The notes beneath the pieces are model-generated. The model made no database searches. It saw only the letters and a program-made list of their open reading frames with translations, and was not told the DNA's origin. From Dastarcus helophoroides (lineage: Eukaryota; Arthropoda; Insecta; Coleoptera; Bothrideridae), in contig CM053335.1 in assembly GCA_028583605.1 (NCBI GenBank), positions 12,379,553 to 12,443,552 on the forward strand: a stretch of 64,000 bases of DNA, given 5' to 3'. Shown piece by piece: positions 49,043 through 58,514 of this stretch. The translations under genes were made by a program, and so were the position numbers. The stretch's first letter is position 1. Each line of letters opens with the position of its first letter.

Positions 49043-49815
49043 CAAAAAAAAATTAAAACAAGTTGTTATTTTGAATAATAATCACAATTTCAAACAAAAC
49101 AAAATTTTAAAATAATGCTGAATATTGAAAAATATCTAAATTTTCAAAAAAAAAGTCAAAATGTTAAAGAAGAGTGGAAAATTTCAAAAGATGCTGATAT
49201 TTTCGAGAAAAATATAATTCTTTTTGCTGAAAAGGGAAATTGGAAAAGCCAAGATTATGTGATTTAAAATTATTAGAAGGCAAATAAATAGGAAGCATTT
49301 TCAAATAAAAATGTTGACATAAAATTTGGCAATTTATTGTAAATAAATACGAATAAAAATCAGGTGAAAAAGATTTATTAATTTAAAAATGTAAACAACT
49401 TGAATACGTGTGATTTAACCCTTCTCTGATTTTAAAGTTTGAGCAAAAATCTTGATACTTTCAAACTTTTAGGAAAAAATGTTTTAAGGAAATCTCGATA
49501 ATTAGGGAAAAATTTATAAATTATGGGAAAAAGGCAAGATTTTGGGAAACAGTATGAAAGTTTGAGAAAAAATCCAGATTTTTAACAGTGAGAAATCCTC
49601 AGAAAAATTCCGTGGTCAAAATTTGGAAAAATAATGACATTTTCATAAAATAAATATAATAAATAAATATAAAATTTCAATAAAAAGATTTCCACAAATA
49701 TACTTGTGAAAATTTTGCTTTTTAAAAAAGTTGCAATTTTGGGAATCAGTAAAATTTTTAAGAATTGTGAGGGAGTTTTGAAGAGATTTAATATGAAAAT
49801 AAATTAAAAAACTAA

Positions 49816-50032
49816 TTTTCTTCCCTGAAACCGAGAGCGATTAAAAAATAGATCAAAGGTTGCTGTAATGCGTTTCGATAGCGATACTGGTATCTCTCTG
49901 AAGATGATAGTTTCGCTATCAAAACAAGATAGAGCAACCTTTGTTGTGTTTTTCAATCTTTCTTGGTTTCAGAGGACAAGATTTTTATTTCAATTTTTGA
50001 AGATAACCAAGGACCAGTCCATTTCATCAAAA
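49816..50032 (+). mobile_element. Family B element B11 in tandem unit C
   Basis: Complete fold-back arrangement as in B6, with CTCTCTGAAGATGATAGTTTC and GCTATCAAAAC in the core, so the GAAA has become CAAAA. Confidence 0.85.
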
Positions 50033-50951
50033 AAAAATTAAAATGAGCTGTTATTTTGAATAATAATCACAATTTCAAACAGGACAAAATTTTAAAATAA
50101 TATTGAATAATGAAGAATTGTTTAAAAAAGTCAAAATATACGAGAAGGGTGAAAAATTCCAGAAGATGCTGCTATTTTCGAGAAAAATTTAATTTTTTTC
50201 ATTAACAAACGAAATCAGCGAAGCAAAGATTTTTGGAAAATAGTTCTAGTTTAAATATTAAAAAATGTAATTTCGTCATAATTAGGGGGTCATTTAAGTT
50301 AGTTTACTATTATTTTATGATCAAGGATTTAATCAGGAGCTGTCAAGTTAAAAACAAACTGTCGAGAGGGAAATGGTGGATGCGCCGGGTTCTTATTTCA
50401 ATCACTGGCAATTTTGTAATTTAAAATTATTAGGGGGCAATTAAATACGGGGTATTTTTAAATAAAAATATTGTCATAAAGTTTGGTAATGTGTTGTTAA
50501 TGAATTCGAATAACAATCAGGTGAAAAAGATTTACTAATTTAAAAATCTAAACAACTTAAATACGTCTGATTTAACCCTTCTCTAATTATAAAGTTTGAG
50601 AAAAATTCAAAATTTCAAACTTTTAGGAAAAAATGTTTCAAGAAAATTTCGATAATTAGGGAAAACTATAATTTTTGGGGAAAAAGTAGGAAAGTTTAAG
50701 AAAAAATCCAGATATTTAACAAAATTAGAAATTTTCAGAAAAATTCGATGGCCAAAATTTAGAAAAATATTGACATTTTTATATAAAAATAAATAAAGAA
50801 ATAAATATAAATTTTCAATAAAAAGATTTTCACAAATATAACTATGAAAATTTTGATTTTTTTAAAAAAAGTTGTAATTTTGAGAGACAGTAAAAAATTC
50901 CAAGAATTCTGAAGGAGTTTTGAACAGATTTAATATGAAAATACCTTGAAA

Positions 50952-51169
50952 AACAAATCGTCTCACCTGAAACCAAAAAGAGATTAAAAAACACAACCAA
51001 GGTTGCTCTAATGCGTTTCGATAGCGATACTGGTATCTCTCTGAAGATGATAGTTTGGCTATCAAAAAGCATTAGAGAACCGTTGTTGTGTTTTCTAATC
51101 TTTCTTGGTTTCAGGGGACAAAATTTGTATTTCAATTTTTAGAGATAACCAAGGACCAGTCCGTACCAT
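50952..51169 (+). mobile_element. Family B element B12 in tandem unit C
   Basis: Complete arrangement: GTCTCACCTGAAACC, CGATAGCGATACTGG, CTCTCTGAAGATGATAGTTT, GGTTTCAGGGGACAAAA, AACCAAGGACCAGTCCG. The core GAAA is changed to CAAAA. Confidence 0.85.
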
Positions 51170-51615
51170 AAAAAAATGAAAATAAATTATTATTTTGAAT
51201 CATAGGCACAATTTCAAACAGGACAAACCTTTAAAATAATGTCAAATATTGAAAAATATCTAAATATTTAAAAAAAGTCAAAATATCCAAGAAAAGAGAT
51301 AAATTTTAAAAAATGCTGATATTTTCGAAAAAAATTTAATATTTTTTTAGTAGAAACCGAAATGAGAAAAGCCAGTATTTTTGGAAAATAGTTCTAGTTT
51401 GACTAATAAAAAATGTAATTCTGAAAACGTTAAAATTTGCATAAAAAACTGATAATTTAAGAAATGGTCAAACATTTCAAAAATAAGTAAAATTTTGAAA
51501 AAATGTTGCGATGTGAAAAAACTAAATTTAAAAAAAAATCAATTTTTAAAATAATGTAACGCAATGTAAATAGTTAGAATAGAATTGTAGAATTTAGTAA
51601 ATAAAAAATAAACGT

Positions 51616-51780
51616 TTCTAGAAGGTTCTGATAAGAGGAAAGCGGCCGCGATAACGAAACAAACGGCAGATAAGCGTTCCAGAAATTTCGGCAAACGATA
51701 AGCCTTATCTGCCGAAAATTCTAGAAGCCGCGGGTCAAAACTATAAAAAGGCGGTTAGCTTTCCCTCGAGTCAGTCAGTT
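51616..51780 (+). promoter_or_regulatory. Heat-shock-type Pol II promoter with no coding gene
   Basis: Three perfect three-unit heat-shock elements: TTCTAGAAGGTTC at 51616-51628, TTCCAGAAATTTC at 51677-51689, and GAAAATTCTAGAA at 51714-51726. A TATA box (TATAAAAAG, 51742-51750) is followed 31 bp from its first base by an initiator TCAGT whose A is 51773. An 11-bp inverted pair, CGGCAGATAAG and CTTATCTGCCG (51664-51674, 51704-51714), brackets the second element. This is the textbook layout of an insect Hsp70-class promoter bound by HSF trimers. Downstream there is no chaperone frame; the ATG at 51920 gives 14 codons. It may drive a non-coding RNA, be the remnant of a lost hsp gene, or belong to a mobile element. 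Confidence 0.8.
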
Positions 51781-51900
51781 AGAAGCCAGTGTAGTTAGTG
51801 GGTTAGCAATTAGTAAATAAGCACTGAGTTACTGTTCAGTCGAAGTGTGCCGGGAAAATTCGAAAATTTTTATCATAAAGCGAAAGGTTCAGAAGGTTCC
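51773..51900 (+). other. Presumed 5' leader of the heat-shock transcript
   Basis: From the predicted start A51773 the text is balanced in base composition (TCAGTTAGAAGCCAGTGTAG onward) to about 51870, then fades into degenerate AT-rich DNA. No splice donor or open frame is convincing. The extent of the transcript is unknown. Confidence 0.35.
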
Positions 51901-52419
51901 AAATTTTGGAATTTTAAAAATGTCGGAAAAAATCAAAATTTTGAAAAAGAAATTAAAATTTTGAAGAAATTAAACGTCGGAATTTAAAAAAAAAAGTTGA
52001 AATTTTCTAAAAAAAATAAAAATCAAAAAATGCAAACTTTTCAAAAAAAGTAAAAACTTTGGAAAAACTCGAACTTTTTAAAAAAGTCTGACTACATTTT
52101 GTAAAATTGCGAAACTTTAAAATATTGAAATTTAAAAAAAAACGAAGGTTTTGAGAAAATATCGAATTTCGAAAATTTTTCAAGTCCTACTAATTATCAA
52201 AAAAAGTTAACAATTTAAAAAGTAAAATTTTTCAAATAAAAAATTCGAAATTTTTTAAAAAACAAAATTTCAAAAAAATTACTAGAGCTTACCTCAAAAC
52301 TCTTATCGCTTACTAAAATGCTTCAAAGGTCCACTAGTGTTGGGTACGGACCAGGTTGACTGATTTAAAGGTTACATGTTGTGATTACTAATAAAATATT
52401 CTTATATTAGTAGGTTTGA
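51900..52419. other. Degenerate AT-rich DNA, no gene
   Basis: AAATTTTGAAAAA and TTTCGAAA variants to about 52290, then a short ordinary stretch. Confidence 0.5.
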
Positions 52420-52562
52420 AATGCAAATCTGGTCCCTTGAAACTAAGAAAAATTAAAAAACAGAACAGAGGTTGCTCTAATCTTTTAATCTTTTTTGGTT
52501 TCAGGGGATAAGATTTACATTTCAATTTTTGAAGATAAGCAAGGACCAGTCCGTTCCACCAA
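52420..52562 (+). mobile_element. Family B element B13, core deleted
   Basis: Left arm (CTTGAAACTAAGAAAAATTA to GGTTGCTCTAAT) joined directly to right arm (CTTTTAATCTTTTTTGGTTT to GCAAGGACCAGTCCGTTCC). Confidence 0.8.
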
Positions 52563-52579
52563 AATTACTAAGTTTGTTG

Positions 52580-53639
52580 CATTATTATCCTAGTTATCTC
52601 CATCTTATTTCCTTTACATTTTCGTCTTTGAGTCCTTAATATTGAATAAAAAATCTGCCGCAAACAACTCGATGTCGGCGCGCCGCCCCCGACGTATATC
52701 TTCGCCGATTGTTCCCTTGTTTGCGACAGGTATTGCGAATTTCGAACGCCGCCAGTTGTTTATTTTGGTGCGTAAGAAAAGGATAAAGTAAACGGAATTC
52801 CGCATAAATCACCGGATTTTATGCGACGCTGAAAGAAAACGAGAGAGAGTTTGAAATCGGTTTATGGTGCTCGGGTGTGCTGTGGCCCTCGTAAAATGCT
52901 GATTGGTGACAGTTTGGTAGGCTGCGAGATGACAAATGGTGGTTGGGAGCTCCCGGCTCGATCTCCTTCGGAAATTGTCTCGTTCGAGATGAGTCTTGGG
53001 CCGCGTGAGGTTCACAAATCTCGAATTTTTGTTGTGAGATATCGGTGGAAGATAATTAGTCATTAGAGGTTTCTGTTTGGGGTTTAAATCTAACAATCGC
53101 TTGTCTGAGAGGACGTTGTTATGACGTGGTTGTTGTCAGGAATCTTTGGAATAATAATCTCGTCTTGGTAATATTAATGATATAAGGGATAAAGTGGGTT
53201 TTGATTTCGGACGATTAAGGCGCTTACTGAAATGGAGAGGGAATGCACATCAACGTCTCGAAAAACACGAAACGGGACAAGGAATTTAAGGATTACGTCA
53301 CTGCCAAACGGCATTAACAAGGATAACAAAGAACCCTGGCGGCTTTCGGGGGACGACAAGAGTGAATCGGATAAAACTAAAGCAAGACAATCGAGAAGGA
53401 TCAGGAAAATTTGCCATTAATATCGTTTAAATATATTATTTCGCTTCATCAAGCGGATATCATCAGGGAAGAGTGAAATCAGACGTAATTAAGTTGTTTA
53501 GATTTTAAATTTTTTACGTCTTTCTCACATGAATGTTATTCTCAACATTTGAGCTTCATTTTATTGCAATATACCAAATTTTATGTCAATAATTTTGTCT
53601 GAAAACTAGCCATATTTATTTGATGTGGCAACAAAAACT
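52580..53639. other. Non-repetitive, CpG-containing DNA; no gene assigned
   Basis: Clearly less AT-rich at about 52650-53420, with CG-rich phrases such as GTCGGCGCGCCGCCCCCGAC. Overlapping short frames occur on both strands (52851-53066 plus, 52809-53096 minus, 53232-53420 plus), none recognisable. It could be an exon-proximal or regulatory segment. Confidence 0.3.
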
Positions 53640-53649
53640 TTACTTTCAA

Positions 53650-53800
53650 ATCATAATATTGTCAGTGCTTGAAATTGGAACCCGTCGCATCCACCATTTT
53701 CTGTTCGACGGTTTGTTTTGAACGTGACGTTTCTGGATCAATCTGGATCAATCAATAACAGTCAACTATCTCTTATGTTATTATACATTTTCCCCAAAGT
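53650..53800 (-). repeat. Inverted outlying copy of part of unit C
   Basis: The reverse complement of the GGTGGATGCG part of unit C: CGCATCCACCATTTTCTGT, GACGGTTTGTTTT, GACGTTTCTGGATCAATC, CAGTCAACTA. It lies outside the tandem array, so this segment is also dispersed. Confidence 0.75.
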
Positions 53801-54071
53801 TTTGCATTTCTTCTAAAATATCAAAATTTTCCCATATACATTTTTCCCCAAAGTTCAAAATTTCCTTAAAATTTAAGTATTCTTGAATTTGGAATGATTC
53901 TCAAAATTTGAAATGATTCCCAAAATTTATGTTTCCCGAAATTTCCAATTTTCCTTAAAATCTCGATTCTTCGCTCTAAATTTCGGACTTTTCTCAAAAT
54001 TTGGGATTTTTTCCGGAATTTAAAAATATTTTCCCGAAATTCAAATATTTTTTAAATTATTCTTTTTTTTT
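53801..54071. other. Degenerate AT-rich DNA, no gene
   Basis: Variants of CCCAAAATTTGAAATG and TTCTCAAAATTT. Confidence 0.5.
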
Positions 54072-54262
54072 GATGGAACGGACTGGTCCTTGGTTATCTT
54101 CAAAAATTGAAATACAGAACTTGTCCCTTGAAACCAAGAAATATTAAAAAACACAAGAAAGGTTGCTCTAACGCGTTTCGACAGCCAAGCTGTCATATTA
54201 AGAGAGAAACTCAGTTTCTCTCTTTCCTGATTTCAGAAAACAAGTAATGTATTTCAATTTCT
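54072..54262 (-). mobile_element. Family B element B14
   Basis: Complete left arm (GGAACGGACTGGTCCTTGG to GACAGCCAAGCTGTCAT) and a shortened right arm lacking the core. In the minus orientation the helix II pair is GACAGC/GCTGTC. Confidence 0.8.
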
Positions 54263-54544
54263 AAATTATTGATTTAATTTCAGAATTTTTCGAGGGTTCC
54301 CTTGATTTCATGTTTTTCTTAAATTAAATATCTTCCTCCAAATTTCGAAATTTTGTTGCAATTTCATTTACCTAAAATTTGGGATGTTATCGAAAATTTT
54401 AAACTTTTCCATTTTTCTAAAATATCTAAAATCCTAATTTTTTTTCCAAATTTTTGAATATTTGTCCAAAATGTTGGGTTTCTCAAATATTACAAATTTT
54501 TCTCCAAATTTTGAAATTTCCCAAAAATTTTATTTATCTAAACA

Positions 54545-54990
54545 TTGAAATGTTTTTTTTTTATGAAACGAACTGGTCCTTGGTTATCTTCAAAAATTGA
54601 AATATACATCTCAGTATCTCTTTGAAGATGATAGCTTGGCTATCGAAACGCGTATACTCATTTTCCGAGTGTCTGTCAATTCAAGGTCTTTAGGAGAATT
54701 TAAAGAGCCGCAATTGTATTTTAAAAGAGCCTCATGTGGCTTGCCAGCCGTGGTTTGCCGACCCCCTGCCTTAGAGCAACCTTTGTTGTGTTTTCTAATC
54801 TTTCTCTGTATCTTTCTGAAGATGATAGCTTGGCAATCGAAACGCGTTAGACCAACCTTTGTTGTATTTTTCAATCTTTCTAGTATCTCTCTGAAGATGC
54901 TAGCTTGGCTATCGATACGCATTAGAGCAACCTCTGTTGTATTTTTTAATCTTTCTTGGTTTCAGGGGACAAGATTTGTATTTCAATTAT
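54545..54990 (+). mobile_element. Family B element B15, three tandem hammerhead-like monomers
   Basis: Left terminus (CTGGTCCTTGGTTATCTTC), then three successive copies of a unit of about 75 bp running from T/CTGAAGATG through AGCTTGGC, the GAAAC region, AGAGCAACC and TTTGTTGT to AATCTTTCT. The cores begin at 54622, 54816 and 54891. The first is split by a 117-bp insert; without it the first step is 77 bp and the second is 75 bp. The last monomer continues to GGTTTCAGGGGACAAG. Confidence 0.8.
54654..54770. mobile_element. Probable hAT transposon end inserted in B15
   Basis: 117 bp absent from sister copies. Read on the minus strand, the right end begins CAGGGGGTCGGCAAACCACG, followed by GGCTGGCAAGCCACATGAGG and CTCTTT. 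This is the terminal style of Charlie-like hAT elements as I remember it. A matching left terminus and the 8-bp target duplication are not visible, so it is a fragment. Confidence 0.5.
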
Positions 54991-54999
54991 TGAAATGTT

Positions 55000-57835
55000 T
55001 CCAAAAATTTTGAATTTCTACCAAAATTTCTCCAAGAGCGTGAATTTTTGCTCTAAATTTCAAACTGTGACGAAAATTTTGTATTTTTATTTTAGAATTT
55101 AAAATCATTTTCCCGAAGTTGAAATTTTTTCCAAAATATTGACTTTTTTCCAGACCTTAAATTTTGGAATTTTTCATAAAAATTTGTGTTATTTCCAAAA
55201 ATATAAATCTCTTCGTCAAATTTTATTACCTCTTAAAATTTTGAATATTTTTCAAAATTCAAAATCCTCCTTTCCAAAACTTATAAATTTATTTAATCGA
55301 ATTTTTGCGAAAAATTTGAAATTCAAATTTTGAAAAATTGAAATCTCCTTAAAATTTAATTTTTTCCTAAAATTTTGAATGTTTCTCAAGATTTCAAATT
55401 TTTTTCAAAATTTATAAATTTTTTCCAAAGTTTCACAGTTTCTCTAAAAGATATCAAATTTCTTTAAAAATTTCTAGTTTTGTTATCTCGATATTTTATG
55501 AAAATTTCAGATTTTTCTCAAAGTTTTAAATTTTTTCATAAAATCTCACGTTTCTTCCAAAGCTTATAAATTTGTCCCATAGGTTCAAAATGTTAAAATA
55601 TTTCAAATTTCTCCCAACATTTCTAATTTTGCTAAAAATCTCGATTTTTTATACAAAATCTTGATTTTTCACACAAAATCTTGATTCTTTATACTAAATC
55701 CTGATTTTTTATAAAAAATCTTGATTTTTTTAATACAAAATCTCGATTTTTTTTATACAAAATCTCGATTTTTTTTGTAGAAAATATTGATTTTTATACA
55801 AAATCTTGATTTTTATACAAAATCCTAATTTTTTCCCAAAAATTCAGACGTTTTTTCAAAGCTTTGTATTTGTTCATAAGATCTCACCTTTTTTCCAAAG
55901 CATATAAATTAGTCCCAAAGTTTAAAAATTTCGTTTTTTTCAATTTATTTAACATTTCTTCGGCCCAGTTTGGAAATATTTAAATTTTTATGGTTTGTTG
56001 ACAATTTTCTAAACAATTTTTGAAATGCGACTACGTGATATTTAAAATTTATTGAAAACGTCACTTCAAGACAGTTTAAAAATTTCGTTAAAATATATAG
56101 AATTTGTCTCAAAGTTTCTAATTTTAATAAAAATATCGATTTTTTCTCAAAACTTCGTATTTTTGCTCAAAATATTACGTTTTTCCCAAAATTTATAAAT
56201 TTTTCCCAACGTTTCTTTAAAATATATCGAATTGTAATTTCCACTTTTGTTAATTCTCCTTAAAATCTTAATCTTTTGCTCTTAATTTCATACTTTCCCC
56301 AAAATTTCCATTTCCTTCCAGAATTTAAAAATATTTTTCCGAAATTTGAATTTTTGTCTAAAATATTTATTTCTCCCAAAATCCCAAACTTTTTCCAAAA
56401 TTTCGAAATCTTCATAAAATTTCGCTTTTTTCTAATTTTGCTAAAAATCTCGATTTTTCATACAAAATCTTGATTTTTCACACAAAATCTTGATTCTTTA
56501 TACAAAATCCTGATTTTTTATAAAAAATCTTGATTTTTTAATATAAAATCTCGATTTTTTTTATAGAAAATATTGATTTTTATACAAAATCTTGATTTTT
56601 ATACAAAATTTTGATTTTTTTCCCAAAAATTCAGACTATTTTCAAAGCTTTGTATTTTTTCATAAGATCTCACGTTTTTTCCAAAGCATATAAATTAGTC
56701 CCAAAGATTCAAAATTTCGTTAAAATACATAGAATTTGTCTCAAAGTTTCTAATTTTGTTAAAAATATCGATTTTTTTTCAAAACTTCGTATTTTTGCTC
56801 AAAATCTTACGTTTTTCCCAAAATTTATAAATTTTTCCCAACGTTTCTTTAAAATATATCGAATTGTAATTTCCATTTTTGTTAATTCTCCTTAAAATGT
56901 TAAGCTTTTGCTCTTAATTTCATACTTTTCTCAAAATTTCCATTTCCTTCTAGAATTTAAAAATATTTTTCCGAAATTTCGAATTTTTGTCTAAAATATT
57001 TATTTCTCCCAAAATCCCAAATTTTTTCCAAAATTTCGAAATCTTCATAAAATTTCGCGTTTTTCTAATTTTGCTAAAAATCTCGATTTTGCTAAAAATC
57101 TCGATTTTTCATACAAAATCTTGATTTTTCACACAAAATCCTGATTTTTTATAAAAAATCTTGATTTTTTTAATACAAAATCTCGATTTTTTTAATAGAA
57201 AATATTGATTTTTATACAATATCTTGATTTTTATACAAAATCTTGATTTTTATACAAGATCTTGATTTTTATACAAAATCTTGATTTTTTCCCAAAAATT
57301 CAGACTTTTTTCAAAGCTTTGTATTTGTTCATAAGATCTCACGTTTTTTCCAAAGCATATAAATTAGTCCCAAAGTTTCAAATTTTCGTTAAAATATATA
57401 GAATTTGTCTCAAAATTTCTAATTTTGTTAAAAATATCGATTTTTTCTCAAAACTTCGTATTTTTGCTCAAAATCTTACGTTTTTTCCAAAATTTATAAA
57501 TTTTTCTTAACGTTTCTTTAAAATATATCGAATTGTAATTTCAACTTTTGTTAATTCTCTTTAAAATCTTAATCTTTTGCTCTTAATTGCATACTTTCCT
57601 CAAAATTTCCACTTCCTTTCAGAATTTAAAAATATTTTTCCGAAATTTCGAATTTTTGTCTAAAATATTTATTTCTCCCAAAATCCCAAATTTTTTCCAA
57701 ATTTTTGAATTCTTCATAAAATTTCGCATTTTTCCAAAAATTAATCTTTGTAAAATTTCACTTTTTGTCAGACTTTTAAATGTTTTCCAAAATTTCGAAT
57801 TTTTTCCAAAATTTATAAATTTTTCCGAAAATGTT
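55000..57835. repeat. AT-rich higher-order repeat, 630-670-bp unit, about three copies
   Basis: The landmark GTTTCTTTAAAATATATCG occurs at 56211, 56843 and 57512 (steps 632 and 669). Each unit also holds a run of AAAATCTTGATTTTT-AT-AC repeats (about 55640-55830, 56450-56620, 57070-57290) and CATATAAATTAGTCCCAAAG. The first unit is interrupted by retroposon A3. Open frames such as 56611-56895 and 57262-57510 are the same repeat. Confidence 0.85.
55921..56087 (-). mobile_element. Family A retroposon copy A3 with target duplications
   Basis: A perfect 13-bp duplication (TTTAAAAATTTCG at 55921-55933 and 56075-56087) flanks a 141-bp insert. The insert begins with T7 on the plus strand, so on the minus strand it ends in AAATAAATTG followed by A7. 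Sister repeat units at about 56701 and 57375 lack the insert and show the uninterrupted site. It carries only the 3' end of family A and lacks the hammerhead. The poly(A) end, 5' truncation and variable-length duplication are typical of target-primed retroposition. Confidence 0.85.
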
Positions 57836-57842
57836 TGTGTTT

Positions 57843-57988
57843 GGTGGAACGGACTGGTCCTTGGTTATCTTCAAAATTTGTAGTATCTCTCTGAAGATGA
57901 CAGCTTGGCTGTCGAAACGCGTTAGGGCAACGTTTGTTGTGTTTTTTAATCTTTCTTGGTTTCAGGGGACAAGTTCTGTATTTCAATT
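57843..57988 (+). mobile_element. Family B element B16, best-preserved hammerhead-like core
   Basis: Short left terminus, then CTCT (57887-57890), CTGAAGA (57891-57897), an extra T, GACAGC-TTG-GCTGTC (57899-57913), GAA (57914-57916), ACGCGT (57917-57922), T, AGGG. This is the hammerhead order: helix I strand, CUGANGA, helix II, GAA, helix III, UH, helix I strand. Departures are the extra T at the base of helix II and a helix III too short to fold alone, although ACGCGT is self-complementary between two molecules. The right side runs to GGTTTCAGGGGACAAG. Confidence 0.75.
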
Positions 57989-57989
57989 A

Positions 57990-58510
57990 TTCCGAAAATT
58001 TCAAATTTTCTTTTAAAAATTTCAAATCATTACCAAAACTGAATTTTTCCCGAAATTTTGTGTTTTCCCAAAATTTGAAAATTCCTTGAAGTTGTATGTT
58101 TTCCTAAACTTTTGAATGTTTCCCAAAATTTTAAATTTTTCCCAACATTTCCAATTTTCTTTAAAATCTTGAATTTTGTTAAAAAATTCAAATTTTTCTG
58201 AAAATTTCAAATGTTTTTCGGAATTTATTTTGAATTTTTTTCTAAAATTTTGGTTTTTTACCAAAATCTCAGTTTTTTCCAAATTATCGATGTTTTTCCA
58301 AAATTTAAAATTTTTTCTGATAATTATAATTTTACTCCAAATTGCGAATTTTTCTTATTATCTCATTTTCCCACAATTTGAAATGTTTCCCAAAATTTCG
58401 AATTATTGCCAAAATTTCCAATTTCCCTTAGACTCAATTTTATTTTCTAAATTTCAAACTGTTTAAAATTTCGTATTTTTTGGACATTTTAAAATATTTT
58501 CTCGAAATTT
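57990..58510. other. Degenerate AT-rich DNA, no gene
   Basis: Variants of TTCCCAAAATTTCGAAT and similar. No gene. Confidence 0.5.
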
Positions 58511-58514
58511 CAAG

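Larger units (their letters stand above)
45110..51500. repeat. Family C tandem unit of about 1.15 kb, five to six copies
   Basis: The same order of phrases recurs: CATGATTAGGG at 45139, 46302, 48363 and, as CATAATTAGGG, 50277; AAATGGTGGATGCGCC-like text about 100 bp later; AGGTGAAAAAG-TTTACTAAT near 45381, 46651, 48607, 49360 and 50519; and a family B end at 46018, 47272, 48089, 49017, 49999 and 51144. The intact step from copy 1 to copy 2 is 1163 bp; others carry deletions, or the Penelope-like insertion. The open frames at 48295-48486 and 50233-50424 are the same part of two copies. Confidence 0.8.

Noticed and set aside
48295..50424. Similar short frames in two places (ending RQVKNKLSRGKWWMR or near), suggesting a conserved peptide
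   Set aside because: They are the same part of two tandem unit C copies; other copies are broken and no coding-type conservation is evident.
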